Positions 26,637 through 35,530 of a stretch of 64,000 nucleotides of DNA are shown in pieces. The notes beneath the pieces are model-generated. The model saw only the letters and a program-made list of their open reading frames with translations. It had not been told where the DNA came from and did no database searches. The stretch comes from Lacticaseibacillus absianus (GTDB lineage: Bacteria > Bacillota > Bacilli > Lactobacillales > Lactobacillaceae), in NCBI RefSeq assembly GCF_013407595.1, contig NZ_JABEKX010000001.1, positions 1,103,742-1,167,741 on the forward strand, written 5' to 3'. The stretch's first letter is position 1. The number at the start of each line of letters is the position of its first letter. The position numbers were made by a program, and so were the translations under genes.

Positions 26637-27374
26637 ATGTCAATGATCGAGTTTCACGACGTCGAGAAGTATTACGGAAAGTTTCACGCGCTCAAAGACA
26701 TCAATTTAACGATCGACCGCGGCGAAGTCGTCACGGTGATTGGCCCGTCCGGGTCCGGCAAAAGCACCCTGCTGCGGACCATCAACGGGTTGGAGCACAT
26801 CACGTCTGGCCAGCTGATCGTCAACGATTTCAACCTTGCCGACAAGCACACCGACATGAACAAAATTCGCAAAAATGTGGGGATGGTCTTCCAGCACTTC
26901 AACCTCTATGCGAACAAGACCGTCCTGGCTAACATCACACTTGGTCCGACATTGGTTTTGCATCGACCAAAAGCGGAAGTGGAGAAAGAAGCGATGGCGT
27001 TGCTCGATATGGTCGGGTTGCGTGATCAGGCGAACAAGTATCCGTCTGCGCTTTCCGGGGGGCAGAAGCAACGGGTCGCGATCGCGCGGAGCTTGGCGAT
27101 GAAGCCGCGGGCGATCCTCTTCGACGAGCCGACGTCTGCGCTGGATCCCGAAATGATCGGTGATGTGCTGGATGTCATGCAGAAGATCGCGAAGCAAGGC
27201 ATGACGATGGTCGTGGTCACCCACGAAATGGGCTTCGCGCAGCGGGTCGGAGACCGGATCGTGTTCATGGCAGACGGTCAGATCCTTGAAGACTCGCGCG
27301 ACGTCAAAGGCTTCTTCGACCACCCGCAGGACCCGCGGGCGCAGGAGTTCATCAGTAAGATCTTCAATCACTAA
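26637..27374 (+). CDS. Amino acid ABC transporter ATP-binding protein (GlnQ type)
   Basis: This 245-residue ATPase has Walker [10 protein letters not shown] near residue 36, the Q-loop in [14 protein letters not shown], signature [13 protein letters not shown], Walker [15 protein letters not shown] and the switch histidine in VVTHEMGFA. The pattern [15 protein letters not shown] and the length are typical of the polar amino acid (glutamine/glutamate) importer ATPases. It starts after AAGGGGG and heads an operon with binding protein and two permeases. Confidence 0.92.
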   Translation: MSMIEFHDVEKYYGKFHALKDINLTIDRGEVVTVIGPSGSGKSTLLRTINGLEHITSGQLIVNDFNLADKHTDMNKIRKNVGMVFQHFNLYANKTVLANITLGPTLVLHRPKAEVEKEAMALLDMVGLRDQANKYPSALSGGQKQRVAIARSLAMKPRAILFDEPTSALDPEMIGDVLDVMQKIAKQGMTMVVVTHEMGFAQRVGDRIVFMADGQILEDSRDVKGFFDHPQDPRAQEFISKIFNH

Positions 27375-27386
27375 GGGGGTGGCCGG

Positions 27387-28211
27387 ATGACTAAACGATT
27401 CAAACACGTGCTGGCCGCCGTGTTCGCGGGCCTGCTGGCGCTGACGCTTACGGGCTGTGGCCAATCGGCCGCTTCCCGGGACGCCTTGACGCACGCCAAG
27501 CAAGTCAAGACGCTGGTCTGGGGCGTTAAGGCCGACACGCGCTTATTTGGGTTGATGAATATCAAGACGGGCAAGATCGAAGGCTTCGACATCGACATGG
27601 CGACCGCCCTGACCAAGCAGATCCTCGGCGCCGACGCCAAGCCGACGCTCGTGCAGGTCACCTCGGACACGCGGGTGCCGATGCTCAAGGGGGGCAACCT
27701 CGACGCAGTAATCGCCACAATGACGATCACACCGGAGCGTCAGCAGGTCCTCGACTTTTCCGATGCCTACTTCAACGCCGGCCAGTCGCTCCTAGTTAAG
27801 AAAGGGAGCGCCATCCGTTCAGTCAAGGACTTGAAGGCGGGCACCAAGGTGATCGGTGTGCAAGGGTCTAACTCGGTGGACAACGTGCAAAAAGCGGCCC
27901 CCAACACCAAAGTCTTGCAACTTTCTGACTATGCGCAGGCCTTCACCGCCCTGAAGTCAGGGCAAGGGGACGCCTTGACGACGGATAACGGGATCTTGTA
28001 TGGGATGTCCGAGCAGGACCCTGACTACGTCGTGGTCGGCGGCACCTTCACCAAGGAGCCTTACGGGATCGCGATGAACAAGGGCCAAAGCCGCTTGCGC
28101 CAGGCGATGAACCAGGCACTCAAGGACCTGAAGGCCAATGGGACCTACACGAAGTTGGTCAACAAGTGGTTCGGGGACATCCCGGGCTTTGATGCAAAGG
28201 AGGTGCAGTGA
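27387..28211 (+). CDS. Glutamine/glutamate-type ABC substrate-binding lipoprotein
   Basis: This 274-residue SBP_bac_3 protein has a signal segment ending in the lipobox LTGC (cysteine 24). The fold shows LVWGVKADTRLFGLMN, IEGFDIDMATALTKQI, DAVIATMTITPERQQVLDFSDAYF and KEPYGIAMNKGQ. The arginine in TITPERQ and the aspartate in DFSDAYF are usual ligand-binding positions. The gene is 12 bp after the ATPase and overlaps the next permease start (TGATG). Glutamine or glutamate is the likely ligand by family. Confidence 0.9.
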   Translation: MTKRFKHVLAAVFAGLLALTLTGCGQSAASRDALTHAKQVKTLVWGVKADTRLFGLMNIKTGKIEGFDIDMATALTKQILGADAKPTLVQVTSDTRVPMLKGGNLDAVIATMTITPERQQVLDFSDAYFNAGQSLLVKKGSAIRSVKDLKAGTKVIGVQGSNSVDNVQKAAPNTKVLQLSDYAQAFTALKSGQGDALTTDNGILYGMSEQDPDYVVVGGTFTKEPYGIAMNKGQSRLRQAMNQALKDLKANGTYTKLVNKWFGDIPGFDAKEVQ

Positions 28212-28855
28212 TGCTCAATATTATCACACAGCACTGGGACACCTTGGTGTCCGGCCTGGGCTATACGCTGCAATCAAGCCTGATCGCGCTGATCGGCAGT
28301 GTCGTCGTCGGCACGGCCTTTGCCTTGATGGAGATCTCTGTCCACAGGTGGCTGCGTGTCATCGGGACCGCCTATGTCGAGATCATTCGCAATGTCCCGC
28401 TTCTCGTCATCACCATGGGCTTTTATGTGATCGTGCCGAAGTATGTCGTGGCGGTGGATGGTTTCACCGCTGGGACCATCGGCCTGACGATCTACACTAG
28501 CGCCTTCATTGCCGAAACGGTCCGCGCTGGGATCGAGTCCGTGGCGGTCGGGCAGATGGAAGGGGCACGCGCAGTCGGCATGACTTACACGCAAGCGATG
28601 ACGCACATCGTGTTCCCGCAGGCGATCAAGATCGTGATCCCACCGCTAGGCAACCAGTTCATCAACTTGGTCAAGAACTCCTCTGTGCTGGCGTTCGTGG
28701 CCGGGTTCGACCTGATGTATCAGGCGAAGATCATCGCGAATCTGACCTTTGACACGTTCAATACGTACCTGGCGGTCGGCGTCTTCTATCTGGTCTTGAC
28801 GATGCCACTGTCATACCTGATGCGCTACCTGGAGAAAAAGTGGGTCACCGCCTAG
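28211..28855 (+). CDS. Amino acid ABC transporter permease 1
   Basis: This 214-residue HisM/GlnP-type permease has about five membrane helices and the conserved cytoplasmic loop with EGARAVGMTYTQAMTHIVFPQA that contacts the ATPase. GGAGG before ATG 28211 and overlap with the previous stop point to coupled translation. It pairs with the permease at 28871-29530 to form the membrane channel. Confidence 0.9.
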   Translation: MLNIITQHWDTLVSGLGYTLQSSLIALIGSVVVGTAFALMEISVHRWLRVIGTAYVEIIRNVPLLVITMGFYVIVPKYVVAVDGFTAGTIGLTIYTSAFIAETVRAGIESVAVGQMEGARAVGMTYTQAMTHIVFPQAIKIVIPPLGNQFINLVKNSSVLAFVAGFDLMYQAKIIANLTFDTFNTYLAVGVFYLVLTMPLSYLMRYLEKKWVTA

Positions 28856-28870
28856 GAAGGGAGGCCGATT

Positions 28871-29530
28871 ATGCAGAACTTTATCGATGCTTATTCACAG
28901 ATCAATCTAAGCTACTTGCTCCAAGGGCTCTGGATCACAGTCGAAGTTTCCGTTACGTCGATCTTCTTCAGCTTCCTGATCGGGACCCTGCTCGGGATCG
29001 CCCGGTACGTGAAGGTCCGCTTCTTTAGCGCGGCCGTCGGGTTCGTGATCGATTTGATCCGCAACCTGCCGCTACTGCTGATCCTGTTTTTCACCTACTT
29101 CGCGTTGCCAAAGATCGGCATCCGGCTCGGGGTGATCCCGGCGTCGATCGTCGCGATGACCATCTTCGAGTCGGCGATGCTGGCTGAGATCGTCCGCAGT
29201 GGGATCATTGCGGTACCGATCGGTCAGATGGAAGCGGCCCGCAGCAACGGGCTGTCCTACAGCCAGGCAATGATCCATGTGATCCTGCCGCAGGCGTTCA
29301 AGAAGATGATCCCGCCGATCGTGTCGCAGTTCATCTCGCTGGTCAAGGACACGAGTCTGGCGACCATCATCTTGCTGCCGGAGTTGACCTACCACGCGCA
29401 GATCATTTACGGCCAGAACGTGAACTACACGATCCCGATGTTCGTGGCGCTAGCCGTGCTTTATTTCGTGGCGAACTACACCCTGTCGATCGGCGCGCGG
29501 TTGATCAACCGCCGCTTGAACCATGCTTGA
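28871..29530 (+). CDS. Amino acid ABC transporter permease 2
   Basis: This 219-residue paralogue of the preceding permease has five membrane helices and the coupling loop MEAARSNGLSYSQAMIHVILPQA. GGGAGG precedes the ATG, 15 bp after the upstream stop. It is the last gene of the four-gene importer; a terminator follows directly. Confidence 0.9.
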   Translation: MQNFIDAYSQINLSYLLQGLWITVEVSVTSIFFSFLIGTLLGIARYVKVRFFSAAVGFVIDLIRNLPLLLILFFTYFALPKIGIRLGVIPASIVAMTIFESAMLAEIVRSGIIAVPIGQMEAARSNGLSYSQAMIHVILPQAFKKMIPPIVSQFISLVKDTSLATIILLPELTYHAQIIYGQNVNYTIPMFVALAVLYFVANYTLSIGARLINRRLNHA

Positions 29531-29534
29531 CTGA

Positions 29535-29563
29535 CCGTCCGCCGTGTGTGGGCGGTTTTTTAG
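29535..29563 (+). terminator. Intrinsic terminator after the glutamine-type ABC operon
   Basis: CCGCC pairs with GGCGG around GTGTGTG, followed by TTTTTT, directly after the stop at 29530. Confidence 0.8.
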
Positions 29564-29596
29564 GTTGACTATGGCGGCGGGGGATCCGGACAATGA

Positions 29597-29776
29597 ATGG
29601 ATGCCGCGTTGCGGGCCTCAGTCCAGACACGTGAGGCGGCGTATCGAGCGATCGCCTGGCGCCACATGCTTGAGAGCTTGGCGACCTTGAGTGCGCAAGC
29701 GGCAGTGCAGGGCACCTGCCGTCCGCTTGCGCGCGGGGCTTATCAGCGCGGCGGGCTGATCAGTGAGGAGACTTGA
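29597..29776 (+). CDS. Possible 59-residue protein, unrecognised
   Basis: A 60-codon open frame occupies an otherwise empty gap of about 550 bp. The product begins MDAALRASVQTREAAYRAIA and is rich in Ala and Arg, with one likely amphipathic helix. Codon choice resembles neighbouring genes, but the only ribosome-site-like sequence (GGGGG) is about 12 bases away, which is poor. An unpaired terminator follows at 29922. It may be a small gene, a degraded remnant or chance in GC-rich DNA. The rest of 29564-30075 shows only the two terminators listed. Confidence 0.22.
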   Translation: MDAALRASVQTREAAYRAIAWRHMLESLATLSAQAAVQGTCRPLARGAYQRGGLISEET

Positions 29777-29921
29777 CCCGAACCGATCGGGGAGTGCTTA
29801 AAGCTGACGGTGCGCGGTCCCAGAGGGTAGGGCGGTGTGGGCGTATGGCCAGCGATCATGCGCTCACAATAGTGGTGCTGACGCAACGTGGGTGACGAGA
29901 CCTCCGAGTTCATCCAGAGAT

Positions 29922-29951
29922 GACGCGATGCGTTCAGATCGCGTCTTTTTT
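29922..29951 (+). terminator. Orphan intrinsic terminator
   Basis: GACGCGAT at 29922-29929 pairs with ATCGCGTC at 29938-29945 and is followed by TTTTTT. No supported gene precedes it on the plus strand after the terminator at 29563, so it implies an unannotated transcript in this gap. Confidence 0.65.
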
Positions 29952-29995
29952 GGCGTCTAACGGTTGGCGCGCGGCGAGGTGTGTTCAGCGCAATG

Positions 29996-30031
29996 AAAAA
30001 AGCCAGTCGGTTGGAGGCAATCGACTGGCTT
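29996..30031 (-). terminator. Terminator of the hflX-acetyltransferase operon
   Basis: Read on the minus strand, AGCCAGTCG pairs with CGACTGGCT around a 12-base loop and is followed by TTTTTT, about 50 bases after the stop at 30080. Confidence 0.82.
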
Positions 30032-30079
30032 GTAGACTTTGATCCGGGTGCGACTTGACGCGTGAAGGGCATCGGCGGG

Positions 30080-30502
30080 TCAACCTGTGCGGGTGTCGCG
30101 GACGAACGCGCGCCCGTAGCCGCTCGGGGTGACCGCGTGGAACCCCAGTGAGCCGTAGAAGCGCTGGGTGCGCACTTCGGGGTCGGTGAGCAAGACGGTC
30201 TGGCCGATGTCGGCGAACTGGTCGAGCAATCGGGTCAGCAGGTCACTGCCGATGTGGCGGCGCTGGTAGGCGGGCGTCACGAGGACGTCTTGTACATAAA
30301 GGATGGTGTGGTGATCCGTGATCGCGCGGGCCAAGCCGACTAGCTTGGGGCCGTCCAGCGCCCACAGGACCGTGGCATCAGCGATCCCGGCCAGGGTGTT
30401 GGCCGGCGCCTTGAGGTAGGCCGTCCAACCGACGCTGGCGTACAGCGCCAGGATCGCCTGGTCGCTGAGCGTCGCCGGGCGCTGCCAAGTGTATGAGATC
30501 AT
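30080..30502 (-). CDS. GNAT-family N-acetyltransferase
   Basis: This 140-residue acetyltransferase has the acetyl-CoA pyrophosphate loop in VLVTPAYQRRHIGSDLL (about residues 73-89) preceded by the beta strand LYVQDVLV, and the late FYGSLGFHAV. Its start overlaps the end of hflX by four bases, so it is translated from the hflX message. The acceptor substrate cannot be told. Co-expression with HflX could mean a role in stress or antibiotic response, but this rests on position only. Confidence 0.85.
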   Translation of the reverse strand: MISYTWQRPATLSDQAILALYASVGWTAYLKAPANTLAGIADATVLWALDGPKLVGLARAITDHHTILYVQDVLVTPAYQRRHIGSDLLTRLLDQFADIGQTVLLTDPEVRTQRFYGSLGFHAVTPSGYGRAFVRDTRTG

Positions 30503-31782
30503 TGCTCGTCCTCGACCAGGTAGGGGCGCAGCTGACCAGCTTGGATCGGGTTGACCACGGTCTTGATCTGCGTGCCTGCTGCCGTGTAGTCTGTGCTGAT
30601 CACCCCAGTTTCGCGGTTGATGAAGTCGACCAGCTGACCTTGATCGAACGGGATCAGGTAGGTGTTCGTCTCATTATCTGCAAACACGCGGCTTTCGATC
30701 AACTCGACCAGCTTGGCTAGGGACGCCGGGTCTTTGGCCGAGTAGATGAACTGGTTGCCGTTGAGCTCGGGGTAGCGTGTGTCTGGCCGCAGATCGGCCT
30801 TGTTATAGGCCTCGATCATTGGGACGTTCTCGATCCCGATGCTGTTCAGCGTTTTCTCGGTCACGGCCATCATCTCGGGGTAGTGCGGATCAGCGTAATC
30901 GACCACTTGGATCAGCAGGTCGGCGTTGGCTGCCTCCGCTAGGGTCGCCTTGAAGGAATCGACCAGTTTGTGGGGCAGCTTGGAGACGAAGCCGACCGTG
31001 TCGCTGAGTAGGAACTTGCGGTGATCGGGCAGGGTGATCTGGCGCACCGAGGTGTCCAAGGTGGCGAAGAGCATGTCTTTTTCAAAGACCTGCTTGGTCT
31101 CTGGGTGATCTGCGTAGAGCCCGAGCAGCCCGTTCATCGTGGTGGACTTGCCGGCGTTGGTGTAGCCGACCAGCGCGACCACCGGCAGTTCGTTTTCCTG
31201 GCGCTTGGCCCGGCGGACTTCCTCCCCAACGTCCGCGTCTTTGAGTTCCTGACGCAGGCGAGCGATCCGCTTGTTCAGGACGCGGCGATCCATCTCGAGC
31301 TTGGATTCCCCGGCCCCGCGGTTGGCCAAGCCGCCGCCGCCACCTTGCTGGTCCAGTTTGTTGGCACTCGGGTGCAGGCGCGGCAGTGCGTATTGCAGCT
31401 GGGCGATCTCGACTTGTGTTTTGGCTGTCTTGCTCTGCGCGCGGTTGGCGAAGATCTCCAGGATCAGCTGGGTGCGATCGACAACGTGCAGCTTAGTCAC
31501 ACGTTCGATATTGCGCAGTTGCGATGGGGAGAGCTCATCGTTGACGAGGATCGTGGTCGCATCGACCGCGCGGGCCAGCTCGGCGATCTCCTCGACCTTG
31601 CCGGTGCCGAAGTAATAGCCGGCGGTGGAGCGGTCGAGGTTCTGGCGTGATTCACCGACGACATCATAGTTGTTGGCGCGGGCAAGTTCCCCGAGCTCTT
31701 GCATCGTGTAGTCGAAGTCCGCTTGACCGCGTGAGATGCCGGTGATGATGACTTTTTCTGGTGCGTGTTGTTGTTCTTGCAT
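30499..31782 (-). CDS. hflX: Ribosome-splitting GTPase HflX
   Basis: This 427-residue GTPase has the N-terminal HflX domain, the glycine-rich linker (LDQQGGGGGLANRGAGESKLEMDRR, in part) and a G domain with GYTNAGKST (P-loop), LSDTVGFVSKLPHKLV (switch II) and NKAD. HflX splits stalled 70S ribosomes, and some homologues give resistance to macrolides and lincosamides. ATG 31782 follows AGGAG by six bases; the in-frame extension upstream is not needed. It is preceded by a leader with a short peptide and a terminator (31797-31980), so it is probably controlled by attenuation. Confidence 0.92.
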   Translation of the reverse strand: MQEQQHAPEKVIITGISRGQADFDYTMQELGELARANNYDVVGESRQNLDRSTAGYYFGTGKVEEIAELARAVDATTILVNDELSPSQLRNIERVTKLHVVDRTQLILEIFANRAQSKTAKTQVEIAQLQYALPRLHPSANKLDQQGGGGGLANRGAGESKLEMDRRVLNKRIARLRQELKDADVGEEVRRAKRQENELPVVALVGYTNAGKSTTMNGLLGLYADHPETKQVFEKDMLFATLDTSVRQITLPDHRKFLLSDTVGFVSKLPHKLVDSFKATLAEAANADLLIQVVDYADPHYPEMMAVTEKTLNSIGIENVPMIEAYNKADLRPDTRYPELNGNQFIYSAKDPASLAKLVELIESRVFADNETNTYLIPFDQGQLVDFINRETGVISTDYTAAGTQIKTVVNPIQAGQLRPYLVEDEQ

Positions 31783-31796
31783 AGTTTCTCCTAACT

Positions 31797-31928
31797 GCGC
31801 CACTGCGCGCGCCTTGAGTAGGGCCCATCACCTCGAGTGACCGTGGCGATGGGCACAAAAAAAGGAAGCGAACGGCTTCCTCAGTGTGACCAGACTGGTC
31901 CCGTAGATTCGACTCGCTGCAGTGGCGC
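31797..31928 (-). promoter_or_regulatory. Attenuator-like leader of hflX
   Basis: In minus-strand order: GCAGTGGCGC's partner GCGCCACTGC at 31928-31919; a GACCAGTCTGGTC hairpin near 31899-31887; a terminator with AGGAAGC and GCTTCCT (31881-31863) followed by seven Ts; a hairpin GCCCATC/GATGGGC (31854-31823); and GCAGTGGCGC at 31806-31797, just before the hflX ribosome site. GCGCCACTGC can pair either with CAGTGGC inside the leader peptide frame (31968-31962) or with the copy by the ribosome site. This is the layout of a translation-dependent attenuator. Structures are seen; the switch is inferred. Confidence 0.65.
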
Positions 31929-31941
31929 CAAAAGCGCTGGG

Positions 31942-31980
31942 TTATCCAATTGTCTGGGTGGCCACTGTCCGTAAACGCAT
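31942..31980 (-). CDS. 12-residue leader peptide with MRLR start
   Basis: AAAGGAG at 31997-31991, ten bases, then an ATG and the short frame MRLRTVATQTIG followed by TAA. The opening MRLR equals the core of the macrolide-dependent arrest peptide known from ErmDL (RLR, the +X+ motif), where the ribosome stops at the second Arg in the presence of macrolides. Codons 5-7 contain CAGTGGC, the arm that pairs with GCCACTG downstream, so a ribosome held at codon 3-4 would cover it. A drug-sensing role is inferred from these two facts. Confidence 0.68.
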   Translation of the reverse strand: MRLRTVATQTIG

Positions 31981-32124
31981 TGCGGGTCGACTCCTTTCGT
32001 CTAATTGTTCTAAGTGTAACATGTTTGCGTGGGCAGGGCTAGCGAAAAACGCGGGTCGCGCTTGCAATCTGGCGACACTCGGGTACGATGAGGGAGTTGA
32101 AAAATTGGTGAAGGCGGCGCACGC

Positions 32125-33498
32125 ATGAGGGCTCAGTTCCAGTATTGGTTGACCAAGTATTTTTCCGGTGAAAGCTTCGATCACCACTTCGTATTCGCAC
32201 TGCTCGGCCCGGTGGTGGTCGATCAATTCTTCCTGGTCAGCTTCAATTTTTTGAATACTGCGATGATCGCCAGCTCCGGTGAGGCCGCGATCTCGGCGGT
32301 CAACATGGTCGGGTCGGTCAATGTGTTCCTGATCCAGATCTTCGTTGCCGTCGGCCTCGGGGGGACCGTGCTGATCGCCCAGTACTTCGGCGCTGGGGAG
32401 CGGCAGTTGCTCGGGCGCGTGGTCAATGGCGCGGTGTACGGGGCGGTCCTAGTCGGCCTGGGCCTTGCGCTCGTGTTTGGCGCGTTGCACAACGGCCTGT
32501 TGAGCCTGCTGTTCGGTGCCGCCAGTCCGGCGGTGATGGCCAATGCCCGCCTATACATGCTGGGCGTCCTCGTGAGTTACCCCTTCGAGGCGCTGGTGGA
32601 GGGGACTAACGGGTGCTTGCGCGGTATCGGCCGGACCGCGAACTCGCTACAACTGTCGCTGGCGATGAACTTGATGTATCTGCTGTTCAACCTGGTGACG
32701 ATCACCTGGTTGCACCTCGGGGTCGTCGGGATGATCATCGCGTTGAACCTGTCGCGCTGGCTGGCTGCGGTGCTTGCCGGCTGGATGTTGGTCAGCCATC
32801 GGGAGTTGTTTGCCCTGCGGTGGCGCGTGATGCGCCGGATCGATTGGCGGATGTTGCGCCGCGTGATCATAGTCTGCATTCCCTTTGCGGCAGAGTCATT
32901 CTTCTTCAACGGGGGGAAGATCCTGATCCAGATGATGATCGTTGGCCTGGGCACGCGGGTGATCGTCACTTGGGCGATCGGCGGCTCCTGGACGTCGTTG
33001 TCCGAGATCATCCCGAGCGCCTTGGGCACCGCGTTGGTGCCGCTTGTCGGGCAGTCGATGGGGCGCGGCAACGTGGCCGATGCCCGCAAGATCACTAAGT
33101 CGTTCGTCGGTCTGGGGATCTTGGCGTTCGCGCTAGTCGATGCCGTGCTGGTGCTGAGTTTCAGTCGCGGCATCCAGCTCTTCTCGCCGGCACCGGCGAT
33201 CGTGCCGGCCATCTTCGCCTGCTACCTGATCTTCCTGGTGTGGCACTTGCTGGCGTGGGCGTTCTCCTTCATCCTGCCCAATGCCTTGCGTGCAGCGGGA
33301 GACGGCAAGTTCACGACCACGGTCAGCCTGGTGTGCATGTGGGCGTTTCGGGTGGTCGGGGTTTACGTCTTTGGGTTGCGCCTAGGCTACGGGCTACCAG
33401 GCGTCTGCCTGATCATGTCGCTAGAGTGGGCGCTACGTGGCCTGATCTTCATCCACCGCTTCCGCGGCGATCGCTGGCACCGCCAGCACTTGATCTGA
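32125..33498 (+). CDS. MATE-family efflux transporter
   Basis: This 457-residue protein has twelve hydrophobic segments in two halves. Typical MATE elements are the N-terminal NTAMIASSGEAAISAVNMVGSV, GTVLIAQYFGAGE and the second-half ALGTALVPLVGQSMGRGNVADARK. Members export cationic drugs in exchange for H+ or Na+. The ATG at 32125 has only a weak ribosome site (GAAGG). It is divergent from the hflX leader, so two functions linked to drug stress share a 140-bp intergenic region. The substrate is unknown. Confidence 0.87.
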   Translation: MRAQFQYWLTKYFSGESFDHHFVFALLGPVVVDQFFLVSFNFLNTAMIASSGEAAISAVNMVGSVNVFLIQIFVAVGLGGTVLIAQYFGAGERQLLGRVVNGAVYGAVLVGLGLALVFGALHNGLLSLLFGAASPAVMANARLYMLGVLVSYPFEALVEGTNGCLRGIGRTANSLQLSLAMNLMYLLFNLVTITWLHLGVVGMIIALNLSRWLAAVLAGWMLVSHRELFALRWRVMRRIDWRMLRRVIIVCIPFAAESFFFNGGKILIQMMIVGLGTRVIVTWAIGGSWTSLSEIIPSALGTALVPLVGQSMGRGNVADARKITKSFVGLGILAFALVDAVLVLSFSRGIQLFSPAPAIVPAIFACYLIFLVWHLLAWAFSFILPNALRAAGDGKFTTTVSLVCMWAFRVVGVYVFGLRLGYGLPGVCLIMSLEWALRGLIFIHRFRGDRWHRQHLI

Positions 33499-33528
33499 CG
33501 GGCACACACAAGGCCTCGGACCAACTGG

Positions 33529-33570
33529 AGACGCAACCCGGCCAAGTCGGTCGGCGGGTGGCGTCTTTTT
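33529..33570 (+). terminator. Terminator after the MATE gene
   Basis: AGACGC and CCCG pair with CGGG and GCGTCT across a two-base internal loop, followed by TTTT. Confidence 0.65.
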
Positions 33571-33588
33571 GGCCTGTACCTAGACGCC

Positions 33589-33619
33589 AAAAAACCGCCG
33601 CGCATAGCGCGACGGCGGT
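33589..33619 (-). terminator. Terminator of the APC permease gene
   Basis: On the minus strand CCGCCGTCGCGC pairs with GCGCGGCGG around a short loop and is followed by TTTTTT, directly after the stop at 33631. Confidence 0.8.
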
Positions 33620-33630
33620 CAAAGGGGGGA

Positions 33631-35280
33631 TCAGTCTTCAGTGATCCCATGGCGGCCGTTCTTGGTGAACAGCACGATGCCAGCTGCGAGGATCAGGTCG
33701 ACGACCACGATCAGGGCGATCTTGAGCCCGCTGTTGATCAGGTCCTTCAGCAGGTTCGTGTACATTCCATAGCTGATCAAGGCGATCAGGCCTGCGCCGA
33801 GCACGATGGTGAAGGTCCACCAGGTGCCGCGCCCAAAGGCGTTGCCGTGTTGGCGCTGGCGCTTGGCGATCCAAGGCATCATGAAGCCGAGCACGACCAT
33901 GCCGATCGGCACGATGATGTTCAGCGTCAGCATCAAGGCGAAGGTGTTTTCATCCGCATCGGTCGGGAAGAATCCAAGTACCGCCAAGGCGAAGGTCACG
34001 ATCAGCATCCACAGACCGACCACAAACCCAAGCTTGTCGGACTTGATGTACTTGTAATCCGGGGTCGGGAAACGGTCGGCGTGGCGCCGGACCATGATGT
34101 AAGACCAGAACAAGAAGCAGGTGGAGAAGGGGCTGACGATCCCGTTCAGGTTCAGCAGCCAGTTGAAGATGTCGTTGATCTTCGGCAGCATCCCCCCGAG
34201 CGCCATGATCACGGCGCAGATGATGGTGGTCAGCCAGTAACCGTTGATCGGCAGGCCGTCCGAATTCTTCTTAGTCAGTTGACGCGGCATGAAGCGTTTG
34301 GCGACATCAGATAGGAAGACCCGCGTCGAGGCGTCAAGGATCACGGCCAGCTGCGCCAGCATGTAGATCCCTTGCACAACGGCGAACAGGTACATCAGAC
34401 TGTTGCCCAGGCCGAACTGCGCGCCGATCGCCTGGAACGCGTAGTAGGACCCGTTCATCTTCAAGTCATTCGGCAGGTGATGGGCGTTGAAGTAGACCCC
34501 CAGCGAGAAGGTGCCGAACAGGGTGAGGAACATCGTCATGATCGCGATCATCTTCAGGGCCTTCGGGAAGTCCTTCGAGGGATTCTTCATGTCTGCCGTG
34601 TAGGGGGCCGCCAGTTCCGAGCCGTTCATCGCGAAGACGAACAGACCAAAGGTGGACAGGAACGAGAGCGAGAAGAAGTGCTTCGGCATGAAGGCACTGA
34701 AGTTGAAGGGGTGCGTCGCGATCGGGTTGCCGTGGGCGAGCCCGGCGAAGGTCATGATCACGAATAAGACGGTCATGATGAACATCGCGCCGCCACCGAT
34801 CGTGGACATCCACTCCAGCGACTTGTTCTTGAAGAAGTGCTGCAGCCAGATGAAGACGACGAAGACGACCGCGGTCAGGATCCCGAACCAGGCGTTGCCC
34901 AAGTGGCTCTGGATGTCGCCGTTGCCGTTGGTGATCCAGCCGAAGCTGATCACGACGGAGTTGGCGACATCGACGACGTAAGGAAGCCCGGTGATCCAGT
35001 AGAACCAAGCGGCGAAGTAGCCGATGGTGTCGCCGTTCGTCTGACGCATCCAGCTGGTGATCCCGCCGCCTTGTTCGGAGAAGGTCGAGCCCATGTGTGC
35101 GACGATCAGGTTATAAGGGATCACGTAGAAGACGGTCATCAGGACCCAGCTGGTCACCGCGACCAGCCCTTGGTTCTGGAAGTTATAGATAATATCATCG
35201 AAGCCGATCACGGTGACGAAGTCCATCAGGCCGACGATCATCCATGGAATGTATTGCTTCTGTTTGGTTTCAGGTTGCAT
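33631..35280 (-). CDS. APC-superfamily amino acid permease
   Basis: This 549-residue membrane protein has twelve or more helices. The N-terminal GFDDIIYNFQNQG, FSEQGGGITSWMRQTNGDTIGYFAAWFYWITGLPY and the mid-protein FAMNGSELAAPYTADMKNPSKDFPKALK are typical of APC amino acid/H+ symporters or antiporters, the latter reminiscent of glutamate:GABA-type exchangers. ATG 35280 lies after GAGGAGG; a long in-frame extension upstream has no ribosome site. It is monocistronic. The substrate cannot be named from the sequence, and no decarboxylase gene is adjacent. Confidence 0.85.
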   Translation of the reverse strand: MQPETKQKQYIPWMIVGLMDFVTVIGFDDIIYNFQNQGLVAVTSWVLMTVFYVIPYNLIVAHMGSTFSEQGGGITSWMRQTNGDTIGYFAAWFYWITGLPYVVDVANSVVISFGWITNGNGDIQSHLGNAWFGILTAVVFVVFIWLQHFFKNKSLEWMSTIGGGAMFIMTVLFVIMTFAGLAHGNPIATHPFNFSAFMPKHFFSLSFLSTFGLFVFAMNGSELAAPYTADMKNPSKDFPKALKMIAIMTMFLTLFGTFSLGVYFNAHHLPNDLKMNGSYYAFQAIGAQFGLGNSLMYLFAVVQGIYMLAQLAVILDASTRVFLSDVAKRFMPRQLTKKNSDGLPINGYWLTTIICAVIMALGGMLPKINDIFNWLLNLNGIVSPFSTCFLFWSYIMVRRHADRFPTPDYKYIKSDKLGFVVGLWMLIVTFALAVLGFFPTDADENTFALMLTLNIIVPIGMVVLGFMMPWIAKRQRQHGNAFGRGTWWTFTIVLGAGLIALISYGMYTNLLKDLINSGLKIALIVVVDLILAAGIVLFTKNGRHGITED

Positions 35281-35530
35281 AGTTTCCTCCTCGGGATTAC
35301 GAGCGACAGTGGTCAGCCCGAGGAGACGGCGCTTTGTTGCGTGGCATCGCTGGCCCTCCTTCAAAAAGTCCTTGCTTATTTTACACAAGATGACGCGACA
35401 CTGAAACCTATTTTCTGCAAAAGCATTAACTTTTTGTTAACGCGTGACAGAGTTGTTAGGTGACTGTTAGCCCGGTGCCCGGTCAGATGCGGTACGATAA
35501 CATCAAGCCATCAATAACGGAGGAATCGAT

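Noticed and set aside
29743..30072. 109-codon minus-strand frame
   Set aside because: It crosses the terminators at 29922-29951 and 29996-30031 and has no ribosome site; its composition looks like chance in GC-rich DNA.
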